Positions 31,681 to 39,339 of a stretch of 39,388 nt of DNA are shown here, piece by piece. How positions within the stretch are numbered: position 1 is the stretch's first letter; each line of letters opens with the position of its first letter. The stretch comes from Acidobacteriota bacterium (GTDB lineage: Bacteria > Acidobacteriota > Terriglobia > Terriglobales > Acidobacteriaceae), in contig JAGWRX010000158.1 in NCBI GenBank assembly GCA_028876395.1, forward strand, positions 1 to 39,388, in the 5' to 3' direction. The notes below the pieces were generated by a model. That model was given only the letters and a program-made list of their open reading frames with translations, had not been told where the DNA came from and ran no database searches. Position numbers and translations under genes: made by a program.

Positions 31681-31719
31681 ATGGAATCGATACCACTTCC
31701 GAAGTGGTATCGATTCCAT
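31681..31719. promoter_or_regulatory. 39-bp perfect palindrome: double LacI-type operator at +1
   Basis: Two 19-base arms around one central C, perfectly complementary. Each arm holds the 14-base operator TGGAATCGATACCA (31682-31695) or its inverse (31705-31718), centres 23 bp apart. It differs by one base from the operators at 20899 and 21137. Lying at the transcription start, binding would block initiation or clearance. Confidence 0.8.
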
Positions 31720-31819
31720 AAAACAAGAAAAAGCCAGCCAGCATCGACGCGTTGTCGAAATCTGCGACTACGGCTTGAAAAGAACTTGCAACAAGATGGA
31801 GCACCAGGAAGGAGACCAA

Positions 31820-34800
31820 GTGATACCCATTCTTAGACTGCAGGAGAACCTCAGGCGGCATCTGACAATCCGAATTCCCCGTATTGTCTCCGCCATTGGC
31901 ATCGTGATCGCATGCCTGGTTCTGTCAGCGCCGCGCGCTATGTTTGCGCAGGCCAGCGCCGGCCTTACAGGTACAGTTACCGACACGAGCGGAGCGGTGA
32001 TTGCGTCTGCGCATCTGACCATCACCAACCAGGACACTTCGATTCAGAACAAGGCGATTACCTCCAGCGCGGGGACCTACTCGCTCAAGGGACTTCTGCC
32101 TGGGAAATACACGGTGGCGGCTGAGGCCGCCGGCTTCAAGAAAGCGGTGCAGAAGAACGTCACGGTTGAAGTCAGCACGACAGCAACCATTGACTTCACG
32201 CTGCAGCCGGGCGCAACGGACGAGACGGTTTCGGTTGTAGCCGATCAGATTGCGCTGAATACCACGCAGCCTGAACTGGGCAGCACCATCGAGCCGGTTG
32301 TGGTGCAGGCATTGCCGAACGAGGTTTCCGGGCGCGGCCGCCAGATTGACCAGATGCAGTTTCTTGCACCTGGAACCACGGGCAACACCTTCTCCCATCG
32401 CGTGAGCGGCGGTGTCGACTTTGAGCAGGAAATCGTCTACAACGGCATTCCCGCGCCACAGCCTGAGACAGAAGGGTATACCACCAACTTCAATCCTCCA
32501 TTCGAGCTGGTGCAGGAGTACCGCGTTGAGCGCTCCACCTTCTCAGCCCAGTACGGTCTGGGCCAGGGCGCGTTGACTTATCAGATGCGGTCGGGCACGA
32601 ACAAATACCACGGCGATCTGTTCGAGATCAACCGTAACAGCATGTTCGATTCAGTTGGCTTCTTTAACGGCCCGGCATGGGGTGGATCGAACACGCCGCC
32701 CTCGGACCACGAGAACAACTACGGCTTCAGCGTCGGCGGACCGATCAGGATTCCGCATCTCTACGACGGCCGCAACAAGACCTTCGGCTATTACAGCCAG
32801 GAGTGGTACAAGCAGAACAACGAAGATACGGCTGTATCGACTGTGCCGACGGCCCAGGAGAAGACCGGTAACTTCAGCGACTTTGTGGATGGCAGCACCG
32901 GCAAGCTCATTCCGATTTACGATCCGCTGACCGGTCAGCAGTTTCAATGCAATGGCCAGTTGAACGTGATTTGTCCGGGTCGCATCAGCCCGACTTCAGC
33001 GCTGCTCATCTCGGCCATCCCAAATCCCGATCGTCCGGGAAGCGGTGTTGGCGGGCTGGACAGCAACAAGAGCTTCGCTCCCTTTATCAATCCGCACATC
33101 CAGCATGTGTGGGGCTTTACGATCGACCACAACATCACGGCTACGCAGAGCATCCACTACAGCCAATGGCGCAACAGCTTCAGCAACTACAGCTTTGACT
33201 ACAGCCCTCTGGTCATCGCGCCCAACCCGCTGAACAGCATGAAGTATGAGCCTGCACTGGGCAGCGTGTTCCTGCTGAATTACAGCAATGCCATCTCGTC
33301 CCATCTGGTGATGACCGCAGGCGCTGGATGGATCGGGGAGATCAACAACCAGTACAACCAGACCAAGTACAGCTTCCCGGCTGTGGCAGGCGGCACCATT
33401 CCGACGAACATTACGTTCGACGGCGCGCACTCACCGACGAGTTGGGGCACAAGCGGCGCATGGCTCCAGTCGATCAACCGCAAACTGGGAATCGCACTTG
33501 TCAACAACTGGCTGTGGACGAAGGGGCGGAACACCTTCAATATCGGAGGCGAATACCGCCGCTCGTATCAGGACGACAACGAAGAGCAGACTGAAGGCGG
33601 GCACTTCAGCTTCAGCCAGCGGACGACTTCGGTCCAGAACATCAACGACCCAAATTTCGGATACGACGGCAGCGCTTTTGCCAGCTTCCTGCTTGGTATT
33701 CCGGATCAGGCGAACCGCAGCAACTCGCAGGAACTTCGCCTGCGCAACCGGGCCATTTCGCCGTACATTCAGGACGACATCAAGCTGTCTCCGCGGCTCA
33801 CGGTCAACGTCGGACTTCGGTGGGACATTCAGGTTCCGTTTACAGAGAACAACAACCTGATTGTCTTCTTCGATCCGAATGCCAAGAGCCCCGCGTATGA
33901 CAACATTCCTGGCGGCGCAACGATGTTCGGTGATTGCACGGGCTGCGCAGGGTACACACGCGCGGACATCCACTGGGGGCATCTCGGGCCGCGCCTTGGC
34001 TTTGCCTATGAGTTGAACAGCAAGACCGTGCTGCAGGGCGGAGCCGATATCGCGTTCCTGGATGGCGGCGCCTATGAGTATGGCACCAACAAGGTTGCCG
34101 TGAATTACAGCAACCTGCTGGTTGGTTCGTTCACGCGCAACAGCACTGGCGGCTATAACTCCGCATACGGCAGCTGGGATACCAACATCCTGCCCAACCC
34201 GACGTCAACGCCGTTCAGCGCTGCTCTCGGCGCTGGAAACCAGATCAACGCCTTCAACAAGAATGACGGTTATGCGCCGTACAGCGAGCAGTGGAACCTG
34301 AACCTGCAGCGCGAACTGCCGTGGAACGTCTTTGTAACCGGCGCATGGGTTGGCAACCGCGTTGTTCACCTGCCGAGCCAGCTGAATCGCATCAACCAGA
34401 TGAATCCCAAGTACGACGCGCAGTACGGATCGCAACTGGCAGATACGTTCGCGCCCGGCCAGACGTCGGTGGATGGAGTTGCGTTGCCGTATACGAACTT
34501 CGTCAACGACTTCGGCGGGTCGGCTACCGTGGCGCAGGCCCTTACGCCTTACCCACAGTATTCGTATATCTTCAATAACTTTGAAGGTTACGGAACCACG
34601 TACTACCAGAGCGCGCAGATTGAAGTGGAGAAGCGCTTCACCGATGGTTTGTCCTTCCTGGCGGGCTATACGCTTTCCCGCCTGATGGACAACACCAGCA
34701 GTGGATTCTCGAGCTTCACCTCCGGCGGCATCAACAAGTACAACCAGAAGCCGGAGTGGGCCGTATCGAACTCGGACGAGCCGCAGACTTTGAAGGTGAG

Positions 34801-35356
34801 CGGAACGTACGAACTGCCGATCGGGCCCGGCAAGAAATTTGTCAACAACCACAAATTGGGCAACGTTGTGGGCGGCTGGCAGATGGGCTGGATTCTGGAC
34901 TATGAGTCAGGAACGGCATTCGGTGTGTATGAAAATGGCTCACCGTTCCCGAATGGCTTCAACCGTCCGGACAGGAACAGCGCGGTCAGCGCGAGTACGG
35001 GCTCTTACAACCGCGCACGCGATTACTTCCTGGGCAAGATCGGCTCTGCGCAGATGTTCAACCCGACTGCCTTCACGCTTACTCCGACGCAGTATGTTAT
35101 CGGCAACTCGCAAAGGAACTATGGAGGGCTTAGGAATCCGGGCCTTGCAATGGAGAATCTGAACATGAGGAAGCACTTCTACATGGGTGAACGCTTCCAG
35201 GGAATTCTCCAGATGGACTACTTCAACGCCTTCAACCGAACGCAGTTCAACGGGCCTGATACCAACGCAAGTGACGGCACGTTCGGCCAGGTTCTCAGCC
35301 AGGGTTCAAACATTTCGAACCGCCAAGGGCAGGTCAGCTTCAGACTTGAGTTCTAG
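31820..35356 (+). CDS. TonB-dependent outer-membrane receptor with carboxypeptidase-regulatory-like N-terminus
   Basis: An 1178-residue outer-membrane transporter of the acidobacterial (Oar/SusC-like) type. The signal peptide (RIVSAIGIVIACLVLSAPRA, then MFAQ) is followed by a carboxypeptidase-regulatory-like domain (about 48-130: LTGTVTDTSGAVIASAHLTI, GTYSLKGLLPGKYTVAAEAA). The plug follows (GVDFEQEIVYNGIPAPQPET, PPFELVQEYRVERSTFSAQY), then a long beta-barrel ending GQVSFRLEF with a terminal Phe for barrel assembly. The start is uncertain: GTG 31820 has GGAG five bases upstream; ATG 31796 lacks one. A dedicated promoter with a double LacI-type operator precedes it and a terminator follows. 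Glycan or oligosaccharide import is likely but not shown by the protein itself. Confidence 0.92.
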   Translation: MIPILRLQENLRRHLTIRIPRIVSAIGIVIACLVLSAPRAMFAQASAGLTGTVTDTSGAVIASAHLTITNQDTSIQNKAITSSAGTYSLKGLLPGKYTVAAEAAGFKKAVQKNVTVEVSTTATIDFTLQPGATDETVSVVADQIALNTTQPELGSTIEPVVVQALPNEVSGRGRQIDQMQFLAPGTTGNTFSHRVSGGVDFEQEIVYNGIPAPQPETEGYTTNFNPPFELVQEYRVERSTFSAQYGLGQGALTYQMRSGTNKYHGDLFEINRNSMFDSVGFFNGPAWGGSNTPPSDHENNYGFSVGGPIRIPHLYDGRNKTFGYYSQEWYKQNNEDTAVSTVPTAQEKTGNFSDFVDGSTGKLIPIYDPLTGQQFQCNGQLNVICPGRISPTSALLISAIPNPDRPGSGVGGLDSNKSFAPFINPHIQHVWGFTIDHNITATQSIHYSQWRNSFSNYSFDYSPLVIAPNPLNSMKYEPALGSVFLLNYSNAISSHLVMTAGAGWIGEINNQYNQTKYSFPAVAGGTIPTNITFDGAHSPTSWGTSGAWLQSINRKLGIALVNNWLWTKGRNTFNIGGEYRRSYQDDNEEQTEGGHFSFSQRTTSVQNINDPNFGYDGSAFASFLLGIPDQANRSNSQELRLRNRAISPYIQDDIKLSPRLTVNVGLRWDIQVPFTENNNLIVFFDPNAKSPAYDNIPGGATMFGDCTGCAGYTRADIHWGHLGPRLGFAYELNSKTVLQGGADIAFLDGGAYEYGTNKVAVNYSNLLVGSFTRNSTGGYNSAYGSWDTNILPNPTSTPFSAALGAGNQINAFNKNDGYAPYSEQWNLNLQRELPWNVFVTGAWVGNRVVHLPSQLNRINQMNPKYDAQYGSQLADTFAPGQTSVDGVALPYTNFVNDFGGSATVAQALTPYPQYSYIFNNFEGYGTTYYQSAQIEVEKRFTDGLSFLAGYTLSRLMDNTSSGFSSFTSGGINKYNQKPEWAVSNSDEPQTLKVSGTYELPIGPGKKFVNNHKLGNVVGGWQMGWILDYESGTAFGVYENGSPFPNGFNRPDRNSAVSASTGSYNRARDYFLGKIGSAQMFNPTAFTLTPTQYVIGNSQRNYGGLRNPGLAMENLNMRKHFYMGERFQGILQMDYFNAFNRTQFNGPDTNASDGTFGQVLSQGSNISNRQGQVSFRLEF

Positions 35357-35412
35357 TCTTGCCGGCGTGCGGCTTCATCGCACTTTGAACCACTTGCACT
35401 TCTCCTGACAAG

Positions 35413-35444
35413 GCCGGGCTGCTCGCATGCAGTCCGGCTTTTTT
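35413..35444 (+). terminator. Rho-independent terminator of the TonB receptor
   Basis: GCCGGGCTG (35413-35421) pairs with CAGTCCGGC (35430-35438), one G-U pair, eight-base loop, followed by six T (35439-35444). It lies 57 bases after the stop codon, so the receptor mRNA probably ends here and the TPR genes are transcribed separately. Confidence 0.88.
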
Positions 35445-35603
35445 CTGCCCGGAAAACATAATTGGCCACTCTTGCGTTGCGGAACGCAGCGCATTGGCGA
35501 TAACGAGTGTCGCGACGTTGCCATCTCCCGCAGTGCGGATGGAGCAGCGTCCGCGGCTTGTTTGTGCGGCCCTTGATACAGCGTCTGGTGGCTTGAAATC
35601 AAC

Positions 35604-35609
35604 TATAAT
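35604..35609 (+). promoter_or_regulatory. TATAAT -10 box just before the first TPR gene
   Basis: A perfect TATAAT ends only eight bases before the ATG at 35618, and no ribosome binding site lies between. Transcription would start about 35616, giving an essentially leaderless mRNA. No good -35 hexamer is seen at 16-18 bases, so the promoter is only partly supported. Confidence 0.5.
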
Positions 35610-35617
35610 GACCAATC

Positions 35618-36808
35618 ATGAACGCTGTTCGCTCTGCCTCGTGGCTGCAAATTGCGCCGTCGTTTCTGGCGGCATGCCTGCTCGTTATGCCGATATGCGG
35701 AGCGCGCGCCCAGCAGGGCGGCGATGAGGTGACGCCTGCTGTTCAACAGCTTTATGCAGAGGCCAGAGCAGCGAGGCAGCAAGGCGACGATGCCACGGCG
35801 ATCAACAAATATCAGGAGATCATCAAGCTTGCTCCCCATCTGGCGGCGGCGTACAACAACCTCGGCATGATTTATTTCAATGAGCATGACTATGCGCATG
35901 CCGCAGGGGTGCTCAAGCACGGATTGGAACTGAATCCGGAAATGCCGACTGCTTCTGCAATGCTTGGAATGAGCTATTTCCAACTGGGCGCCGATGAGAA
36001 AGCGGAGCCGCTTCTTCGGGCTGCTCTGCGCGCGAATCCCAAAGATGACCAGATCGAGATGATGCTTGTGCATTTACTTATTAATGCCAAGAAACTGAAC
36101 GAGGCGGCAGCGCACCTGAATAACGTTCTGGCAAGGAATCCGAAGAGCCAGGAGGCCTGGTATCTGCTGGGCAAGACGTATCTGCAAATGTCGGAAGACG
36201 CGCTCAAGAAGATCAACGAGATCGACCCCAACTCCGTTGTGGCGCACGAGATTGCCGGAGAGATCGACGAGAGCATGCACAACTATGATCTCGCACTGGT
36301 TGAATTCAAGAAGGCGATCGATCTGGCCCCGCATGCGCCGGGCACGCACATGCACATGGGCGAAGCCTACTGGTATATCGGCAAGTGGCAGTCGGCGGAA
36401 GGAGAGTTCAAGGCGGAATTGGCGAACGATCCGCATAACTGCATCGCGCGCTGGAAGCTGGCGAATTCGATGCTCGAGGCCAATGACTCGAACGAGGATG
36501 CGCTGGCCGAATTGAATCGGACGATTGATCGCTGCCCAACGCTCATGCAGGCACGCGTGGATCGCGCACGGGCGCTGGTGAGATTAGGGAGGCAGCCGGA
36601 GGCATTGCCCGATCTGCAGTTGGCAGAGAAGGACAGCCCGCGCGAGCCCTCCATTCACTTCCTGCTGGCCTCTGTCTATCGAGCGCAGGGCAAGGTTGCC
36701 GAAGCGCAGCAGGAAATGCGCGCGTATGGAACACTGCAGCGCGAGGCAAGCGCGGCGGTCGCCGGGCAGGCAAGTGATGCCAGCGCAATCAAAAGCGCGG
36801 CCCACTAA
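35618..36808 (+). CDS. Secreted tetratricopeptide repeat protein 1
   Basis: A 396-residue exported protein: signal peptide (LQIAPSFLAACLLVMPICGA, then RAQ) and about nine TPR-like helix pairs from residue 45 to the end, for example AINKYQEIIKLAPHLAAAYN, NLGMIYFNEHDYAHAAGVLK, AWYLLGKTYLQMS, DLALVEFKKAIDLAPHAPG and MHMGEAYWYIGKWQSAEGEF. TPR arrays bind other proteins; no enzyme domain is present. In Acidobacteriota such proteins often stand beside CRTAC1 genes, as here, so it may be a periplasmic scaffold or assembly partner of the CRTAC1 or TonB proteins (inference). It follows the receptor's terminator and is followed 45 bases later by a second TPR gene. Confidence 0.88.
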   Translation: MNAVRSASWLQIAPSFLAACLLVMPICGARAQQGGDEVTPAVQQLYAEARAARQQGDDATAINKYQEIIKLAPHLAAAYNNLGMIYFNEHDYAHAAGVLKHGLELNPEMPTASAMLGMSYFQLGADEKAEPLLRAALRANPKDDQIEMMLVHLLINAKKLNEAAAHLNNVLARNPKSQEAWYLLGKTYLQMSEDALKKINEIDPNSVVAHEIAGEIDESMHNYDLALVEFKKAIDLAPHAPGTHMHMGEAYWYIGKWQSAEGEFKAELANDPHNCIARWKLANSMLEANDSNEDALAELNRTIDRCPTLMQARVDRARALVRLGRQPEALPDLQLAEKDSPREPSIHFLLASVYRAQGKVAEAQQEMRAYGTLQREASAAVAGQASDASAIKSAAH

Positions 36809-36853
36809 GGTGTCCAGGCATTTGAGCCGCGACGTGTCGAAGGCGATCATGCG

Positions 36854-37792
36854 ATGGGAATGATGAGTCCAGGAATCAAGCAACTGCTTCTGGCGCTATC
36901 CATTCTTTGGGCCCTGCCAGCCGCGGGTCAGCAGTCCGCGGACCCGCTGGCGCAAGCGCGCTCACTGCTGGCCGCGGGAAAGCTGGCAGAGTCCGAGGCG
37001 GTATTGCGCGGCTTTACACAGGCGCATCCGTCATCGGCAGAGGCGCATTTTCTGCTTGGATATGTTTTGTTCCGGGATAAGAAGGCGACGGAGTCTCTGG
37101 CGGAGTTCACGGCCGGCGCGGCATTGCAACACCCGCACGCCGATGAGTTGAGGATTGTTGCTTCGGATTACGTGATGCTGGGCGACTACGGCGATGCCGA
37201 CAAGTGGTTCACTGCGGTTGTGGTGGAGAAGCCGGATGACGCCGATGCGTGGTATCTGCTGGGACGGACGAAATTCAACGAGAACAACTTTACTGCGGCG
37301 GTTTCGTGTTTTGAGCGCGTGCTCAGTCTGCATCCGCGCCATGTTGAGGCAGAGAACAATCTAGGGCTGGCCTTGCTGCAGTTGAGTCATCCCGAGAAGG
37401 CGCAGGCAGCGTTTCAGAGCGCGATCGACTGGCAGGGCAATGCGCCAGCGGATGCGCAGCCGTTTTTGAATCTCGGCACGCTGTTCACCAGTCAGAACAA
37501 TTTCGACAAGGCAATGCCCTACCTTACAAAGGCCGCTGCGCTGTCTCCGGACAATCCCAAAGTGCACGAGGAGCTGGCCCAGGTGTATATGGCGCAGCAG
37601 AATCTGCCGCAGGCGCAAAGGGAGCTTGAGCGGGCTGTCGCTCTGGCACCGACAATCTCCGGCCTGCACTTCAAGCTTGGACAGATCTACCGCAGAGAGG
37701 CGCTGCTTGATCGCGCGGAGCAGGAGTTTGCACTATGCGCGCAGTTGAACAGCACGCACTCGTCTGCGGCCACGCCTAACCCGCCTCGATGA
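36854..37792 (+). CDS. Secreted tetratricopeptide repeat protein 2
   Basis: A 312-residue exported protein with a signal peptide (IKQLLLALSILWALPAAGQQ) and about seven TPR units filling the rest: QARSLLAAGKLAESEAVLRG, AHFLLGYVLFRDKKATESLA, DAWYLLGRTKFNENNFTAAV, VEAENNLGLALLQLSHPEKA, PFLNLGTLFTSQNNFDKAMP, KVHEELAQVYMAQQNLPQAQ, LHFKLGQIYRREALLDRAEQ. No catalytic domain is present. The start could be ATG 36854 or 36863; the difference is only three residues. It follows TPR protein 1 by 45 bases with no terminator, so the two are probably one operon. Together they close the CRTAC1/TonB region. Confidence 0.87.
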   Translation: MGMMSPGIKQLLLALSILWALPAAGQQSADPLAQARSLLAAGKLAESEAVLRGFTQAHPSSAEAHFLLGYVLFRDKKATESLAEFTAGAALQHPHADELRIVASDYVMLGDYGDADKWFTAVVVEKPDDADAWYLLGRTKFNENNFTAAVSCFERVLSLHPRHVEAENNLGLALLQLSHPEKAQAAFQSAIDWQGNAPADAQPFLNLGTLFTSQNNFDKAMPYLTKAAALSPDNPKVHEELAQVYMAQQNLPQAQRELERAVALAPTISGLHFKLGQIYRREALLDRAEQEFALCAQLNSTHSSAATPNPPR

Positions 37793-38030
37793 ATAGGGCT
37801 GCGCACTTGGGGCTATTTCGAATCAAAGTTGGAGTTTGTTTGATCCGGGCTTGCCGACTGGTTCGCCTTCGTTCCCGACTGGGAAGGTGCTACCTGTTGC
37901 AGTAGTGCCGACTGGCACTCATGGGACAGTAGCTCATATTGAGACAGGATGCAAATTTAATGATCGGCGAATATAGGTGAACGCTGGTGGAAACTGCAAA
38001 TACTCACATACGCTTACGCTGCCCATTTGG
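37793..38030. other. A/T-richer junction with a possible gene remnant
   Basis: No intact gene is seen. Base composition shifts here towards A/T. The plus-strand frame 37797-37976 is open for 59 codons and reads like protein: SWSLFDPGLPTGSPSFPTGK, then VVPTGTHGTVAHIETGC, ending NDRRI and TAG. It has no start codon and no binding site, and contains Pro-Thr-Gly three times. It may be the tail of a decayed gene. Confidence 0.35.
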
Positions 38031-38480
38031 TTAAGAATACGGATTGTAATTGATCTGCCTGTTGATGGAGTGCGCTCTTTCTTCAGTAACTCTGAAATTG
38101 CAAACGGGGCAAAATCGCATTACTCCACCAGCACGCTGATCCCGTGGTCCCATGTTTACAACTTTCGATGGTATAGATTGATAGCACTTCGGGCACAGTG
38201 GCGCATCTGGCTTCCCCTTGAAACAGAAGTATCCGAACTTTGCATCTGGCCCTTCGATTTCGTCTCTCTGTACAAGCTGCGCTTTTAGAATGCGCACTTC
38301 CTCATCAAGTTCAAGCACACGCGCCTTCACATCGAGAACGGAATCGTAAAGCTCGCTCACTGCGCCTTTCAATTCGGTGTTCGATGTTGACTTCGCTAGA
38401 TCAACGGCATTCTTCGCAGACGCAGCTAGGCCGCTGACAATTTGCACGGTTGTTAATGCTGCCTGTGGAATGATCGACAT
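38031..38480 (-). CDS. Small coiled-coil and zinc-ribbon protein, unrecognised family
   Basis: A 149-residue protein I do not recognise. Residues 1-30 form a hydrophobic, Ala-rich helix (LTTVQIVSGLAASAKNAVDL), and residues 35-75 a predicted coiled coil (ELYDSVLDVKARVLELDEEV). The C-terminal half is a zinc ribbon with Cys96-x2-Cys99 (LCPKCYQS) and Cys124-x2-Cys127 (FCPVCNFR). The start at ATG 38480 is well supported by AAAGGAG six bases upstream. The next gene upstream on the same strand ends 102 bases away, so the two may be co-transcribed. Composition is lower in G/C than the rest of the window, which fits acquired DNA. Similar small helix-plus-ribbon proteins occur in defence islands, but no assignment is made. 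Confidence 0.78.
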   Translation of the reverse strand: MSIIPQAALTTVQIVSGLAASAKNAVDLAKSTSNTELKGAVSELYDSVLDVKARVLELDEEVRILKAQLVQRDEIEGPDAKFGYFCFKGKPDAPLCPKCYQSIPSKVVNMGPRDQRAGGVMRFCPVCNFRVTEERAHSINRQINYNPYS

Positions 38481-38582
38481 TGAAGCTCCTTTCAATTACT
38501 GGAGTGCTGAACCAGCATTGCGGCTTGTCCAATCAACGCGGCGATTTCCTTCAATGCTACGCCCGCCAGCCGGTAAGATGCG

Positions 38583-39071
38583 TCACTGTTTTTCGAGCGA
38601 GGCTAAGTGTCGATCAATTTGAAGGATTCCAGCACGGAGTTCGGGCAGGTTGTATTCCTCGCCTAGAAAACGCAGGGTATCACCATCAAGCGCCCGTAAC
38701 GCGAATTGATATGGAAACCCGATTGAACCTGTCGCTATGTTCATGTCGAAGAACGCATAGCCTTGATGATTCGCTACCCATTTATCAAGTCGTTCGTCGA
38801 AATGCTCCAAATGATTTCTCATTGTACGGGCTGGCGCAATGTCAATCCCGTCAAGATTCACTTTGCCCGCTAGTACACTTGCCCGTGGAGAATTCGCCTT
38901 TGGGTTCAGAATCCGCTCAACCGCTGCAACGTGAGCGATGAAATGATGTAGGTGATAGAAGACCCCTTCGCAGTCGTTCGCGTCTCGACAGCGCACAAAT
39001 TCCAAATAAGATTTCTCGGCAAACCGAACCTGCGTTCGAGCCTCTTCAATATAGATTTTCCATCCCTCCAC
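38583..39071 (-). CDS. Small protein with HEPN-like RNxxxH motif, unrecognised family
   Basis: A 162-residue, mainly helical protein with no signal peptide. The central segment TMRNHLEHFDERLDKWV holds Arg85-Asn86-x3-His90, the RNxxxH pattern of the active site of HEPN ribonucleases. Helices before it (QVRFAEKSYLEFVRC, HHFIAHVAAVERIL) fit a small HEPN bundle, but overall similarity to a named family cannot be judged by eye. The start is GTG 39071 with AGGGGG six bases upstream. It lies 268 bases from the 3' end of a tRNA-Glu gene and is followed by the zinc-ribbon gene. Alternative: an unrelated helical protein where the motif is chance. Confidence 0.75.
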   Translation of the reverse strand: MEGWKIYIEEARTQVRFAEKSYLEFVRCRDANDCEGVFYHLHHFIAHVAAVERILNPKANSPRASVLAGKVNLDGIDIAPARTMRNHLEHFDERLDKWVANHQGYAFFDMNIATGSIGFPYQFALRALDGDTLRFLGEEYNLPELRAGILQIDRHLASLEKQ

Positions 39072-39339
39072 GTTCGCCCCCTGTTCAGTTCAACGCGAGT
39101 ATACGGCTCGCTACGATATTGGGGTATGCCCCAACTTGCTTATGCGACCCGGACTGACGGAGTGGTATCCCCACGATTCGCCGGATTGCTGCTAGGGGTG
39201 TGGGGGTGTCCAGGCAGGCTCTCACAGCAAGCGAACGCTGCGAACGGATCAAACGGCACTGGCAAGGCGCGCTATGACGTATGAGTGACGTACAAAGCAA
39301 GTCTGAGCCGCTATCTTCTATGTAAGATGTTGATTATAT
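39072..39339. other. Spacer between tRNA-Glu and the small gene pair
   Basis: No gene is supported in these 268 bases. There is a perfect hairpin TTGGGG-TATG-CCCCAA (39119-39134) and two direct copies of TGACGTA (39275-39281 and 39286-39292), one helical turn apart. No copy of the tRNA 3' end was found between here and 37.8 kb, so no attachment-site repeat is visible inside the window. Confidence 0.5.

Larger units (their letters stand above)
31408..31819. other. Spacer and long leader upstream of the TonB receptor
   Basis: 412 bases with no gene. The first 230 bases show nothing recognisable and no terminator after the CRTAC1 operon. Then come a near-consensus promoter (31644-31672), a 39-bp palindromic operator (31681-31719) and about 100 bases of untranslated leader ending in AAGGAG. 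A reading frame is open through this whole stretch from within the CRTAC1 gene, but it would run through the promoter and operator and is not coding. Confidence 0.75.

Noticed and set aside
31247..31819. Upstream extension of the TonB receptor reading frame
   Set aside because: It overlaps the end of the CRTAC1 C gene and would run through the promoter and palindromic operator. The signal peptide begins after 31820.
39085..39300. Small minus-strand frame next to tRNA-Glu as an integrase remnant
   Set aside because: 71 codons without recognisable integrase residues (no Arg...HxxR...Tyr pattern) and no good start. Not supported.
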